Source: Acidobacteriaceae bacterium (GTDB lineage Bacteria; Acidobacteriota; Terriglobia; Terriglobales; Acidobacteriaceae). Taken from it: a stretch of 33,673 nt of DNA. This document shows positions 7,115 through 15,846 of the stretch, one piece after another (position 1 is the first letter of the stretch; the number at the start of each line of letters is the position of its first letter). A model generated the notes under the pieces. It was not told where the DNA came from. It saw only the letters and a program-made list of their open reading frames with translations, and searched no databases. The translations under genes and the position numbers were made by a program. The stretch is taken from assembly GCA_003131315.1 (NCBI GenBank), contig PKUV01000192.1, positions 1 through 33,673 of the forward strand, in the 5' to 3' direction.

Positions 7115-10033
7115 TCACAAAATCTGCTTTACCAGTTCCGCGAGTTTGGTGAGTCCCACTTTCACGTCGCTGCCCAGGTGGACGCGGAGCGCCCGGCGCT
7201 GGCGGTCGGCCAGAACCTGGAAGTCGCCGCGAGCCTGTGCTGCCTTCACCACTCCGAAAGTGTACTTCTGTCTGGGAACCGGCAAGTCCTGGGCATCGTC
7301 GCACGTGATCTGCAGGAACACGCCGCTGTTGGGACCGCCTTTATAAGCTTGTCCCGTGGAGTGTAAAAAGCGCGGCCCGAAGCCGAGGCACGTCGCCACG
7401 CGTTTGTGATCGCGCACGGTCATGCGCAGGACTTGCAGCAGAGATTCGTGCTCCGCATTCATCTCGACATAACCAAGCAGGGCAAAATAGTCGCCGGCGC
7501 CAAGACGCGCCAGATGCGCGCGCAGATAGTTCTTGAGAGGGCCGTCGGACGAACGATCGGACGAAGGGACGGCCCCTGCGGCTTTCGCGAGCTCGGAGGC
7601 GTTCTTGTCGTCGGTGAAGAGCTTGAAGCCCGCTTCTTCAACTACCGGTTTTTCGGGAGGAAGCGAGCCCTTGCTTTCGTATTCGGACGTGAGTTGCTTG
7701 GTTACGATCTTGCTGGCTTCGACGTCGGGCTGATTGAAGGCGTTGATTCCGAGGATCGAGCCCGCGACCGCCGTCGCAATCTCCCAGCGAAAGAATTCCT
7801 GTCCGAGGTTGTAAATGTCGGCCACGGCGATGCGCACTACGGGATTTCCGGCTTTTTCGAGCGCCGAGACCTTGGCATCCTGCGCCGCGTCGGGCGCAGT
7901 CTCCAGCCGGACGTAGGCGAAGATACGGTCATTTCCGTACACGTCCGGCGCGCCGAGTTCTTCGCGATCGACCGGGATGATGCCCTTGCCGAGCTTGCCG
8001 GTGGACTCTGCGATCAACTGCTCGAGCCACGCGCCCAGGTCGGCAATTCCGGGCGAGGTGATGAGCGTAATTTTGTCGCGGCCAAGTGTTGCGGCTGTGC
8101 CAATGATCAGCCCGAGCATCACTCCCGGATTTTGTTCCACGGGAGCGGACGGCTTGCAGGCTTCGACCATCTCTTTCGTGCGCTGGAGGAACTTGCCGAT
8201 GTCGAGGCCCATCGCCGCGGCGGGAACCATGCCAAAGTTCGAGAGCGCCGAGTAGCGTCCGCCGATGGACGGGAGCCCATAGAAAATGTGGCGGAAGCGG
8301 TCGCGCTCGGCGACCTGCTGCATCTTCGAGCCAGGGTCGGTGATGGCGATAAAGTGGCTGCCCGCCTTGTCGGCGCCGATGGTCTGCTGCACGCGCTCGA
8401 AGAAATATTGCTTGTAGATGTTGGGCTCGAGTGTGCTGCCGGACTTGCTGGAAACAATAAAGAGAGTCTTGGCGAGGTCAACCTTTTTTTCGACGCTCCG
8501 GATTTGCGCCGGGTCGGTGGAGTCGAGTATGTGCAGGCGCGGGAAGCCCGCCGTTTGCGCGAAGGTCAGCGCGAGCACTTCCGGACAAAGGCTTGATCCG
8601 CCCATGCCCAGCAGCAGAATGTCAGAGAATCCGGCGCTCTTGACCTCGTTCGCGAACGCCTTCAACTGCGCGGCGCTGGCGAGTTGTTCGTCTGTGATGC
8701 CGAGCCATCCGAGCCATTTGGCTTCGTCTTCGCCGGTCCAGAGAGAGGCGTCGTGCTGCCAGAGCCGTCTTACTTTTCCAGACGCCCGCCAGTCGTTAAG
8801 GTTTTTTTTTACGGCGGCATCGAGATCGGCGGGAAGGGATGCGGTCTGTGGATTGACCTGGGGTGTGGGCGTGCTTGATCGCTTCGTATTCTTTTCGACC
8901 GCAGCCAGCAGAGTACCGAAGGCGTCGGCAAACAATTTCACGCCGTCGGCAGTCAGCTTGTCGGTCACATCTTTCATGACAATGCCAACGCCGGCCAGAT
9001 CGGCCATCGTTTTCCGCGCAGCGTCCACGTCTTCGGTCAGACTCTGGCGCGGCTTGCCATGATCGCGGAAGGCATCGAGCGTCGCCGGAGGAACGGTATT
9101 TACGGTGTCAGGCCCGATCAACTCCTCGATATAAATCACGTCTCGGTAATTCGGATTCTTGGTGCTGGTGCTTGCCCACAGCACGCGCTGGGTCTGAGCG
9201 CCCTTGGCGGCCAGCGCTTTCCAACGCGGAGAAGAAAAGATGCGCTGGTAGGCTTCGTAGGTCAGCTTGCCGTTTGCGATCGCGACTTTCCCCAGAATCC
9301 CCTGCAACTTCGCCTTGCGGGCCGCGTCCGTCTCCTTCTTGAGTTGGTCGCCCACCAGCGAGTCGACCAGCGAATCGATGCGGCTGATGAAGAAGCTGGC
9401 CACGCTCGCAACCTTGCTCACGTCGCCGCCGGTCGCAGCGAACTTCTCAACTCCGTCAATAAAAGCCGCGGCGACTTCCTCATACACTCCCTGCGCGAAC
9501 AGCAGCGTCACATTGACGTTGATGCCTTCGCTGAGCAGTTGGCGAAACGCGGGAATGCCTTCCGGCGTTCCCGGCACCTTGATCATCAGGTTTTCGCGGG
9601 CCACGCTCTTCCACAGTCGCCGCGCCTCGTCGATGGTGCCGCTCGTGTCGTGCGCGAGATAGGGAGATACTTCCAGGCTCACGTAGCCGTCGCGCTTCTT
9701 CGTGCTCTGGTACACCTGAGCGAGGAGATCGGCCGCGTCCTGAATGTCGCGGATCGCCAGCAGTTCATAGCGGCCCTTGGCATCGAGGCCGGTGCGGCCG
9801 GCGAGCGAGTCGAGAAAATCCTGGTACTGGGTCGAGCCCGCAATGGCCTTTTCGAAAATCGCGGGATTCGAAGTCATCCCGCGCAGGCCGTCTTCCGTGA
9901 TCAGGCGCTGCAGTTCGCCGCCCTTCAACAGGTCGCGGCGGATGTAGTCGAGCCAGATCGACTGCCCGAAAGTCTGAAGCTGGGTGAGACGATTCGCGGC
10001 TTTTGCGGTCTCAAGCGTGCCCAACGGATTCAT
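7115..10033 (-). CDS. Bifunctional transaldolase / glucose-6-phosphate isomerase fusion
   Basis: This encodes 972 aa. The N-terminal transaldolase (about residues 1-385) shows MTSNPAIFEKAI and ENLMIKVPGTPEG, with the Schiff-base lysine at K152. The C-terminal phosphoglucose isomerase (about 415-972) shows LLGMGGSSLCPEVL, SSKSGSTLEPN (528-538) and IGGRYSALSNFG. The fusion links sedoheptulose 7-phosphate/glyceraldehyde 3-phosphate exchange with glucose 6-phosphate/fructose 6-phosphate exchange; such tal-pgi fusions are known in several phyla. The ATG at 10033 is chosen because AGGAGA lies about 6 nt upstream; the longer open frame to 10351 is translated repeat DNA. A run of nine A residues (8802-8810, T on plus) lies at the domain junction. 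It is transcribed after tkt and before gnd. Confidence 0.95.
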   Translation of the reverse strand: MNPLGTLETAKAANRLTQLQTFGQSIWLDYIRRDLLKGGELQRLITEDGLRGMTSNPAIFEKAIAGSTQYQDFLDSLAGRTGLDAKGRYELLAIRDIQDAADLLAQVYQSTKKRDGYVSLEVSPYLAHDTSGTIDEARRLWKSVARENLMIKVPGTPEGIPAFRQLLSEGINVNVTLLFAQGVYEEVAAAFIDGVEKFAATGGDVSKVASVASFFISRIDSLVDSLVGDQLKKETDAARKAKLQGILGKVAIANGKLTYEAYQRIFSSPRWKALAAKGAQTQRVLWASTSTKNPNYRDVIYIEELIGPDTVNTVPPATLDAFRDHGKPRQSLTEDVDAARKTMADLAGVGIVMKDVTDKLTADGVKLFADAFGTLLAAVEKNTKRSSTPTPQVNPQTASLPADLDAAVKKNLNDWRASGKVRRLWQHDASLWTGEDEAKWLGWLGITDEQLASAAQLKAFANEVKSAGFSDILLLGMGGSSLCPEVLALTFAQTAGFPRLHILDSTDPAQIRSVEKKVDLAKTLFIVSSKSGSTLEPNIYKQYFFERVQQTIGADKAGSHFIAITDPGSKMQQVAERDRFRHIFYGLPSIGGRYSALSNFGMVPAAAMGLDIGKFLQRTKEMVEACKPSAPVEQNPGVMLGLIIGTAATLGRDKITLITSPGIADLGAWLEQLIAESTGKLGKGIIPVDREELGAPDVYGNDRIFAYVRLETAPDAAQDAKVSALEKAGNPVVRIAVADIYNLGQEFFRWEIATAVAGSILGINAFNQPDVEASKIVTKQLTSEYESKGSLPPEKPVVEEAGFKLFTDDKNASELAKAAGAVPSSDRSSDGPLKNYLRAHLARLGAGDYFALLGYVEMNAEHESLLQVLRMTVRDHKRVATCLGFGPRFLHSTGQAYKGGPNSGVFLQITCDDAQDLPVPRQKYTFGVVKAAQARGDFQVLADRQRRALRVHLGSDVKVGLTKLAELVKQIL
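8802..8810 (-). other. A9 slippery run at the tal/pgi domain junction
   Basis: In the coding strand nine consecutive A residues encode part of VKKN at about residues 408-411. One extra A would give AAA CCT TAA, an immediate stop. One missing A would give a stop 11 codons after the run (GAA AAG TAA). Either slip would release a transaldolase of about 410 aa without the isomerase domain. Confidence 0.6.
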
Positions 10034-10126
10034 AACTGTCTCCTGACTGATGCAGGCAGCAGAATAAATGCCTGACGTTAATAAACTGTTACTTCGCAAA
10101 CATTGATACGCGGGCCTAAAGAGTCT

Positions 10127-10231
10127 GCGTGAGAATTGGGTCGTCCCTCCGGGACTTGAATCATTTTTCCACTTTCCCCAGCGCTGAAGCGCTGGGCTAA
10201 GCTTGGTCGCCCCTCCGGGGCTGGATTCTCG
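10127..10231 (-). repeat. 105-bp palindrome-rich repeat, copy 1
   Basis: This is a near-identical reverse-complement copy of 28457-28561. It contains three hairpins: TCCCTCCGGGA, CCCAGCGCTGAAGCGCTGGG and CCCCTCCGGGG. It lies between tkt and tal-pgi. Read through, it gives the false coding pattern SSPGGTTQFS. Confidence 0.9.
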
Positions 10232-10271
10232 TGTCCCGAGCAACGCGGCTGGATTCTCACTTCCCGAGCAA
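10221..10271. repeat. 28-bp tandem duplication covering the tkt 3' end
   Basis: The 23-nt copies at 10221-10243 and 10249-10271 differ at three adjacent bases. The second copy holds the last tkt codons (LLGK and stop) and the first overlaps the end of the 105-bp repeat. Confidence 0.75.
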
Positions 10272-12350
10272 ATCGCGCGCTGCCTGGAGGACGGCATCGG
10301 TTGTGAAGCCGAATTTCTTCTGCAAATCCTTGAGCGGCGCGGACGCTCCAAAGGTTTTCATTCCTATGATGCGCCCTTTCAGTCCCGTATACTGCGCCCA
10401 CCCGAAGGTGGAAGCCTGCTCGACTGCGACTCGTGCGGTGACTTCGGGCGGAAGCACCTCATCGCGGTAACTCTGGTCCTGATGCTCAAACAAGTCCCAC
10501 GAAGGCATGCTGACGACGCGAGCCCGGATGTCTTCCGCCTTGAGCTTTTCGTAGGCATCGATGCAGAGGTACACCTCGCTGCCGGTGGCCATCAGGATCA
10601 CCTGCGGCTTGCCACCGTCGGCGCCGGCCAGGATGTAGGCGCCGCGTGCCACGCCTGCCGCGGACTGGTATTTCGTGCGATCGAAGGTCGGCAGGGCTTG
10701 CCGCGTAAGGATCAGCGCCACCGGTTCCTTCTGCAGCTTCATGATTATTTTCCACGCCTCGACGACCTCGTTGGCATCGGCGGGACGCAGCGTCATCAGC
10801 CCGGGAACCGCTCGCAGCGAGATCAGTTGCTCGATCGGCTGGTGGGTTGGTCCGTCTTCGCCGACGCCAATGGAATCGTGGGTGAAGATCCAGATTGCGG
10901 GGATTTCCATGATGGCCGAGAGGCGGATCGGCGCCTTCATGTAGTCGCTGAAGATCATGAAGGTCGAACCGTAGGCGCGGATTTTCGACAGAGACATGCC
11001 GTTTACGATTGCGCCCATTGCGTGCTCGCGAATGCCGAAGTGGAAGTTGCGCGCGTTGTACTGGCCCGCTTCGAAATCGCCCGCCCCGTCGAAGGTGAGC
11101 CGCGTCTTCGTCGATGGATACAAATCGGCCGAGCCGCCCATCAGCCAAGGATGGTTCTTGGCAATGGCGTTGAGAACCTTGGAGGACGATTCGCGGGTCG
11201 CGATTCCCTTGGCATCGGGCGCAAATGTGGGCAGGTCCTTGTCCCATCCGTCGGGAGGTTGTTGGCGCTGCATGCGTCCCAATTGAATTGCCAAATCGGG
11301 ATACTGCTTGCTGTATCCGCTGAACAGCGCGTTCCACTGCCCGCTCAATTGCCGCCCGCGCTTGCCCATGACGTCGCGAAAGTTTTCGCGCACGCCGTCG
11401 GGTACCAGGAACTTGGCATCTTCCGGCCATCCGTAGACGCGCTTCGTCAGTTTGACTTCTTCTTCGCCGAGCGGCTCGCCGTGCGCTTCTTTTGTGTCCT
11501 GCCGGTGGGGCGAACCGAAGCCAATGTGGCTGTCGACGATGATCAGCTTGGGGCGATCCTTTACGCTTGGATCCTTCACGCTGAGCGCGTGGTTGTAGGC
11601 GTTGGCCAGTGCAACCAGATCGTTCGCATCACGGACGTGCGAGACATCCCAGCCATAGCTGGCGAACCGGGCGGCAACATTTTCGTCGAAGGCGAGATCC
11701 GTATTGCCCTCGATCGTGATCTTGTTGTTGTCGTAAATCCAGCACAGGTTCGAAAGTTTCAGATGCCCGGCGACCGACGCGGCTTCCGAGGAAATTCCTT
11801 CCATCATGTCGCCGTCGCCGCAAATCGCCCAGATGTTGTAGTTGAACAGTTCGAATCCCGGGCGATTGAAATACTCCGCCAGCCAGCGCTCGGCGATCGC
11901 CATGCCCACGCTGTTTGCGACGCCCTGACCGAGCGGGCCGGTGGTCGTCTCGACCCCCGAGGTCAAGCCGTATTCGGGATGCCCCGGCGTTTTGCTGCCC
12001 AGTTGCCGGAAATTCTTGATCTCGTCGAGCGACACGGCAGGCGTCGAAAGAATTTCGCCCTCCGGACTTACTTCCCGCACGCCCGCCAGATGCAGCAGGG
12101 AATACAGCAGCATGGATGCGTGCCCGTTGGAGAGCACGAAGCGGTCGCGGTTCGGCCAGATCGGATCTTCCGGGTCATAGCGCAGAAACTGCTGCCATAG
12201 ACAATAGGCGACCGGAGCCAACGCCATCGGCGCCCCCGGATGGCCCGAGTTCGCCTTCTGCACCGCGTCCATCGAAAGAGTGCGAATTGTGTTGATACAC
12301 AACTGATCGAGCTGTGTACCGGTGGCGACAGACTGGTCACTGACGGCCAT
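10257..12350 (-). CDS. tkt: Transketolase
   Basis: This encodes 697 aa. It is thiamine-diphosphate dependent and transfers two-carbon units between sugar phosphates in the pentose phosphate pathway. Seen: RTLSMDAVQKANSGHPGAPM at the N-terminus, GPLGQGVANSVGMA, the ThDP/metal motif starting GDGDMMEG (residue 178) through NNKITIEG, FGIREHAMG in the pyrimidine domain and THDSIGVGEDGPTHQP. The ATG at 12350 is preferred over the TTG one codon earlier because GAGGAG lies 7 nt upstream of it. It is the first gene of the minus-strand block tkt, tal-pgi, gnd, zwf, pgl. Gaps of about 100-250 bp filled with repeats mean co-transcription is plausible but not shown. Confidence 0.97.
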   Translation of the reverse strand: MAVSDQSVATGTQLDQLCINTIRTLSMDAVQKANSGHPGAPMALAPVAYCLWQQFLRYDPEDPIWPNRDRFVLSNGHASMLLYSLLHLAGVREVSPEGEILSTPAVSLDEIKNFRQLGSKTPGHPEYGLTSGVETTTGPLGQGVANSVGMAIAERWLAEYFNRPGFELFNYNIWAICGDGDMMEGISSEAASVAGHLKLSNLCWIYDNNKITIEGNTDLAFDENVAARFASYGWDVSHVRDANDLVALANAYNHALSVKDPSVKDRPKLIIVDSHIGFGSPHRQDTKEAHGEPLGEEEVKLTKRVYGWPEDAKFLVPDGVRENFRDVMGKRGRQLSGQWNALFSGYSKQYPDLAIQLGRMQRQQPPDGWDKDLPTFAPDAKGIATRESSSKVLNAIAKNHPWLMGGSADLYPSTKTRLTFDGAGDFEAGQYNARNFHFGIREHAMGAIVNGMSLSKIRAYGSTFMIFSDYMKAPIRLSAIMEIPAIWIFTHDSIGVGEDGPTHQPIEQLISLRAVPGLMTLRPADANEVVEAWKIIMKLQKEPVALILTRQALPTFDRTKYQSAAGVARGAYILAGADGGKPQVILMATGSEVYLCIDAYEKLKAEDIRARVVSMPSWDLFEHQDQSYRDEVLPPEVTARVAVEQASTFGWAQYTGLKGRIIGMKTFGASAPLKDLQKKFGFTTDAVLQAARDLLGK

Positions 12351-12540
12351 CAATGCTCTCCTCGCAAATTAGCATGCCCTGCCGCACTTACGAAATTAGA
12401 TGAAATCAGCGCCAAATAGATACAGCTGCGCCAACTAGCCCAAGTTTACATCGTGATCGAGAAACAAGGCACGAGAGGACGAACTTCCGATTTTACACCG
12501 AGAAGAATTTGGCTAGGGATTGTCTGAATCAGTCTTGATT

Positions 12541-12574
12541 CCTGTAGAGACGGGGCAAGCCCCGTCTCTACAGG
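12541..12574. repeat. Perfect 16-bp stem palindrome with AA loop
   Basis: CCTGTAGAGACGGGGC is followed by AA and its exact reverse complement. A degenerate copy lies at 30040-30072. It sits between the start of tkt and the 3' end of the HD-GYP gene. It lacks the T-run of a classical terminator on either strand. The rest of the gap (12354-12634) shows nothing else clear. Confidence 0.9.
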
Positions 12575-12634
12575 CGTGTTTCTCTAGTGGGGCGTCGTAG
12601 GTTGGGCTGACTTGTGCAATGCGGACTGCCGATT

Positions 12635-13879
12635 TCAGGTTAGAAAAATCTTATCATGGCTGATCCTGTGTTGCAGGGTGGACGCCAGTTGGTCCACGTC
12701 TGTGGCCGAGAGGTTCATCACCTCAGGGGCGAGGATCGGGATGCGGTTGCTTCCGACCGCGTCCCGCCGCACCTGGATCAGCAAAGCCTGCAGCGCCTGG
12801 GGATCGTATTTTTGCGGGGTCATGCGGATCAATTCTTGAAGCGCGGCTCCGACCGACATGCGTTCGCGGTAGGGACGTTCGCTGGTCATGGCATCGAAGG
12901 TATCGGCCAGAGCCACGATGCGCACCGCTTGCGGCATTTCGTCCCCATGCAAGCCGTCCGGGTAGCCCGACCCATCTCCGCGTTCATGATGCCAGCGCAC
13001 GATTTCCGGAATCTGCGGCCAGGGAAACTGCACCTGGCTGACGATCTGATGCCCAACGACAGTGTGGTCCCGCATCTCGCGGAATTCTTCCGCGTCGAGC
13101 TTCGAAGCTTTTCCGAACAGCCGCTTATCGACGGCAACTTTGCCGATGTCGTGCAGATAACCCGCCGAGCGCAGCGACGCCACATCGCTCGGGTCCATTC
13201 CCAGCGCTTCGCCGATCGCTTGTGAGTAGCGGCCCACCCGCAGAGAGTGGCCATGAATGTTGACGTGTTTGACGTCGATGGCGGTGGCGAAAGCTTCGAG
13301 CGCATTGTCGTAGAACCCGTGCAGTGAGGCCAGCAGCCGCAGGTTTTCGGAAACCCGTTGTGCCAGCGTCTGGCCGAGAGTGTGATTCTGAATGGCCAGC
13401 GCCACGTAGTGGCTCAGCATTTCAAAAGCGTCGAGCGCGTCTTCTTCGTACACCGCATCGCCGGGCCGGCGTCCAAGGGCGATCACTCCGGCGAGCTTTC
13501 CACGAACTTTCAGTGGGCAAATGCACTTGAACAGTTCGGGCGCGACATTTCCGTTCGAACTCAGAAAGACATCGTAGGTGGAACTGTTGAGCGGCACCGG
13601 GCCGGCGGCCGCGGTCAGAGTGTGCACGTGGCGGGGAAGCAGGGGAATCAGCGACGGTTCCGGCAGCAGCGCGAATCCTTGGGCATCGACCGAGGTCAGC
13701 AAGGAAGGCCGTTCGCCGAACGAAAACAAAACGGCCTCGCGCGCGCCCGCCGCTTCCATCACGGCGGACAGCATGGTGCGAGCGGTTTGGCGGAAGTCGC
13801 GGTCCGCCGTAAGTTCGGGCCCCAAATCCGCCAGCGCTTCGACTGTTCTTAAAAGCTTCTTGAGATTGGTTCCCTGCAA
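12635..13879 (-). CDS. GAF / HD-GYP domain protein, probable cyclic-di-GMP phosphodiesterase
   Basis: This encodes 414 aa. Residues about 1-175 look like a GAF-type sensor domain; residues about 200-370 are an HD-GYP domain. Seen: HGHSLRVGRYS, the metal-binding HDIGK with H243-D244, DHTVVGHQIV, HHERGDGSGYPDG (297-309, with GYP at 305-307) and ALADTFDAMTSERPYR. HD-GYP proteins hydrolyse cyclic-di-GMP to pGpG or GMP, so the GAF domain probably tunes this output. There is no membrane segment, so it is cytosolic. The start is a TTG at 13879 with AAGAGG only 2 nt upstream; no in-frame ATG is near, so the exact start is uncertain. It is divergent from the GAF-TonB gene. Confidence 0.92.
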   Translation of the reverse strand: MQGTNLKKLLRTVEALADLGPELTADRDFRQTARTMLSAVMEAAGAREAVLFSFGERPSLLTSVDAQGFALLPEPSLIPLLPRHVHTLTAAAGPVPLNSSTYDVFLSSNGNVAPELFKCICPLKVRGKLAGVIALGRRPGDAVYEEDALDAFEMLSHYVALAIQNHTLGQTLAQRVSENLRLLASLHGFYDNALEAFATAIDVKHVNIHGHSLRVGRYSQAIGEALGMDPSDVASLRSAGYLHDIGKVAVDKRLFGKASKLDAEEFREMRDHTVVGHQIVSQVQFPWPQIPEIVRWHHERGDGSGYPDGLHGDEMPQAVRIVALADTFDAMTSERPYRERMSVGAALQELIRMTPQKYDPQALQALLIQVRRDAVGSNRIPILAPEVMNLSATDVDQLASTLQHRISHDKIFLT

Positions 13880-14184
13880 TGCCTCTTGCGGAGGTGCATG
13901 CTAGAAACCAGAGCCCTATCAGCGTAGCATCGCCCCCGCGACTCGATTGTTAGTTAGTTTGGTGCGAGTGCCAGAGCATCGGGCGATCGGGCGATCGGAA
14001 GTTCGGGCAGGGAAAGACGACCCGATGGCCCGATGGCCCGATGATCCGATGAATACGCAGAAGGACATACACCGCGTCACTTTCCTTGACAGGCGCGGGG
14101 AGTTGGCTCATACTTCGGCCAAATCGCCCGCGCCGCTTGCGTTCTGCCGGTTTTGTCCGGCAACTTACCGACCGAGAGAGACCT
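13880..14184. other. Divergent intergenic region with one octamer element
   Basis: This 305-bp region lies between two divergent genes, so it should hold both promoters. No confident -35/-10 pair was identified. The main recognisable content is the ATCGGGCG-type inverted repeat at 13978-14050. Confidence 0.6.
13978..14050. repeat. Inverted tandem-octamer element, ATCGGGCG variant (copy 2)
   Basis: The left arm has ATCGGGCG, ATCGGGCG, ATCGGAAG (13978-14001). The core includes TTCGGGCAGGGAAAGA. The right arm is GACCCGAT, GGCCCGAT, GGCCCGAT, GATCCGAT (14019-14050). The core closely matches that of the copy at 15748-15844, showing common ancestry despite different arm sequences. Confidence 0.9.
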
Positions 14185-15735
14185 GTGGTTGTGCCTCAAT
14201 CCAAGCCGTTTCGCGCAGGGAAAATACTTAGCGTATTTGATCGCGATTCTTCGCCGGAGACTTCCTTCAGCCGGTCCGGCAACGTGTCCGGCAACTTCGA
14301 CGAGAGCACGGCCCTGTTGTCCCTGAAGGAGCTGATCGGAGCCGGGGAGCACCGCCTGGACCCGATACTGGCGACCATCACAGATGCAGCCCGACAACTG
14401 ACGGGCGCCTCCGGAGCCGCACTGGCGATGTGGAAGGAAGGTGCGATGGTGTGCCGCGCGCGCAGTGGCGACACGGCTCCCGCTCTCGGTGCGCGGTTGA
14501 GTGCCGAGACTGGAATCTCGGGGGAGTGTTTGCGCACCGGTAAAATTCAGCATTGCACAGATACCGAGAACGATCCGCTGGTCGATGTGGAAGTCTGCCG
14601 CAGCCTTGGTTTGCGCTCGATTGCCGTCTTTCCGATTCAGGGCTGGCGCGGGATCAACGGAATTCTCGAAGTTTTTTCCACCCAGCCTGCAGCCTTCGCC
14701 GAACAGCATATTGCTTTTCTGCAGCAACTTGCGGCACTCGCGGAACGGGCACGCGCATCGCAACCGCATGGCGCATCGTCCGCCGCGGCGAAGCTTCCGT
14801 TTGAAAAACCACAACCCTCCGGCCTGCTGCCGGCGTCGGATCGTGTCGGGGACGTGGCTCTCGCTTTCCTGGGCACTCGATCGCGACCGTTCGTTTTAGG
14901 CGCCCTGGGCCTGCTGGCGATCTCGCTGCTTGCCTTGGTGATCTGGCTTGGGTGGCGCGGTCCGGATGAGACGGATGGCAAGGCGCATGCGGCGACGCCA
15001 GCTTCTGTCAATGCTGCAACCGTGAACACCGCAACCGCACATCCTCCCGGCAAGCGTCCTCCCGACAATGACCGGGTCTGGAAAGCGAATCCTGGTGGCG
15101 AATCCCTGTTTCCATCCGGCGGAAAGACTTCAGCCGGAACTCCCGTGAAGTTCGCCTCAAAAGTGGACGTGATCGCGGGAAAGAAAACTCAGGCGGATCG
15201 ATCACCCTTGCTCGCCGATTTTGCCGACAAAGTTGCTGCCAATGTTGCCATCCCGCACGAGGTTCACAGCTCGCAGATTGGATCGCAGGCTGGCTCGCAC
15301 AACGGCTCGCGCTCCGACCCGCACCCCGATGAGACCGCCCCGTCCGAGCCGCCGTCGATCCCGGCCGCCGGCTCGACGAACCAGTCCGCCCTCAACGGAG
15401 TTCTCTCCGCGAAAGTTTCGCTGCCCGGGCTCTCTGCACCGGTGTCGCAGGGGGTTTCAGGCGGTCAGCTCGTGCACCGCGTTCCGCCGGTTTATCCCGC
15501 CCAGGCCCGTCTGCTGCGCCTGGAGGGCACTGTCATTCTGGCCGCGATGGTCATGGAAGATGGAACGGTGCGCGATATCAAAGTCGTCGAAGGCTCGCCC
15601 GTGCTTGCCCAAGCCGCCGTGGACGCGGTGAAGTCCTGGCGGTACAAGCCTTATGAGCTCGACGGAAAAGCTGTGAAGAACGAGACCAGGATCACCATTG
15701 AGTTCAAGTTCCCCTCCGACGCTCCCTCGCGCTGA
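14185..15735 (+). CDS. GAF domain - transmembrane - TonB C-terminal domain protein
   Basis: This encodes about 516 aa from GTG 14185 (GAGAGAG 4 nt upstream); GTG 14191 is an alternative. Order of parts: a GAF-like domain at about residues 45-195 (TGASGAALAMWKEG, ETGISGECLRTGKIQ, SIAVFPIQGWRGINGILEVFS); one membrane helix at about 234-257 (FVLGALGLLAISLLALVIWL); a long Ser/Ala/Thr/Pro-rich periplasmic linker; and a TonB_C domain at about 426-512 (VHRVPPVYPAQARLLRLEGTVILAAMVMEDGTVRDIKVVEGSP, then SWRYKPYELDGK). TonB_C normally contacts outer-membrane TonB-dependent receptors. A cytosolic GAF sensor joined to it is unusual; no ExbB/ExbD partner is nearby. The function is inferred as a trans-envelope or energy-coupling protein. 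Confidence 0.85.
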   Translation: MVVPQSKPFRAGKILSVFDRDSSPETSFSRSGNVSGNFDESTALLSLKELIGAGEHRLDPILATITDAARQLTGASGAALAMWKEGAMVCRARSGDTAPALGARLSAETGISGECLRTGKIQHCTDTENDPLVDVEVCRSLGLRSIAVFPIQGWRGINGILEVFSTQPAAFAEQHIAFLQQLAALAERARASQPHGASSAAAKLPFEKPQPSGLLPASDRVGDVALAFLGTRSRPFVLGALGLLAISLLALVIWLGWRGPDETDGKAHAATPASVNAATVNTATAHPPGKRPPDNDRVWKANPGGESLFPSGGKTSAGTPVKFASKVDVIAGKKTQADRSPLLADFADKVAANVAIPHEVHSSQIGSQAGSHNGSRSDPHPDETAPSEPPSIPAAGSTNQSALNGVLSAKVSLPGLSAPVSQGVSGGQLVHRVPPVYPAQARLLRLEGTVILAAMVMEDGTVRDIKVVEGSPVLAQAAVDAVKSWRYKPYELDGKAVKNETRITIEFKFPSDAPSR

Positions 15736-15747
15736 CCCGCTGAAATC

Positions 15748-15844
15748 ATTGAATCATTGAGACATTGAGACGTTGAGTCATTGAGTCATCGGAACTTCGG
15801 ACAGGGAAAAATGATCCGATGATCCGATGACTCAATGTCTCAAT
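15748..15844. repeat. Inverted tandem-octamer element, mixed ATTGAGNC/ATCGGNNC (copy 3)
   Basis: The left arm has five ATTGA/GTTGA units then ATCGGAAC. The core is TTCGGACAGGGAAAAAT. The right arm is GATCCGAT twice, then GACTCAAT and GTCTCAAT. It fills the convergent gap between the GAF-TonB gene and the GT2 gene, ending 2 nt before the GT2 stop. Confidence 0.9.
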
Positions 15845-15846
15845 GT

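Noticed and set aside
10034-10351. N-terminal extension of the tal-pgi ORF
   Set aside because: It encodes the 105-bp repeat (SSPGGTTQFS) and overlaps the tkt 3' end; the ATG at 10033 has a good ribosome site.
10203-12200. 665-aa plus-strand ORF opposite tkt
   Set aside because: It is the antisense of a clear transketolase; its translation has no domain and is rich in Arg/His/Gly as expected from a GC-rich antisense frame.
12541-12574. Rho-independent terminator for tkt-upstream or HD-GYP transcripts
   Set aside because: No T-run follows the stem on either strand, and it recurs as a dispersed repeat.
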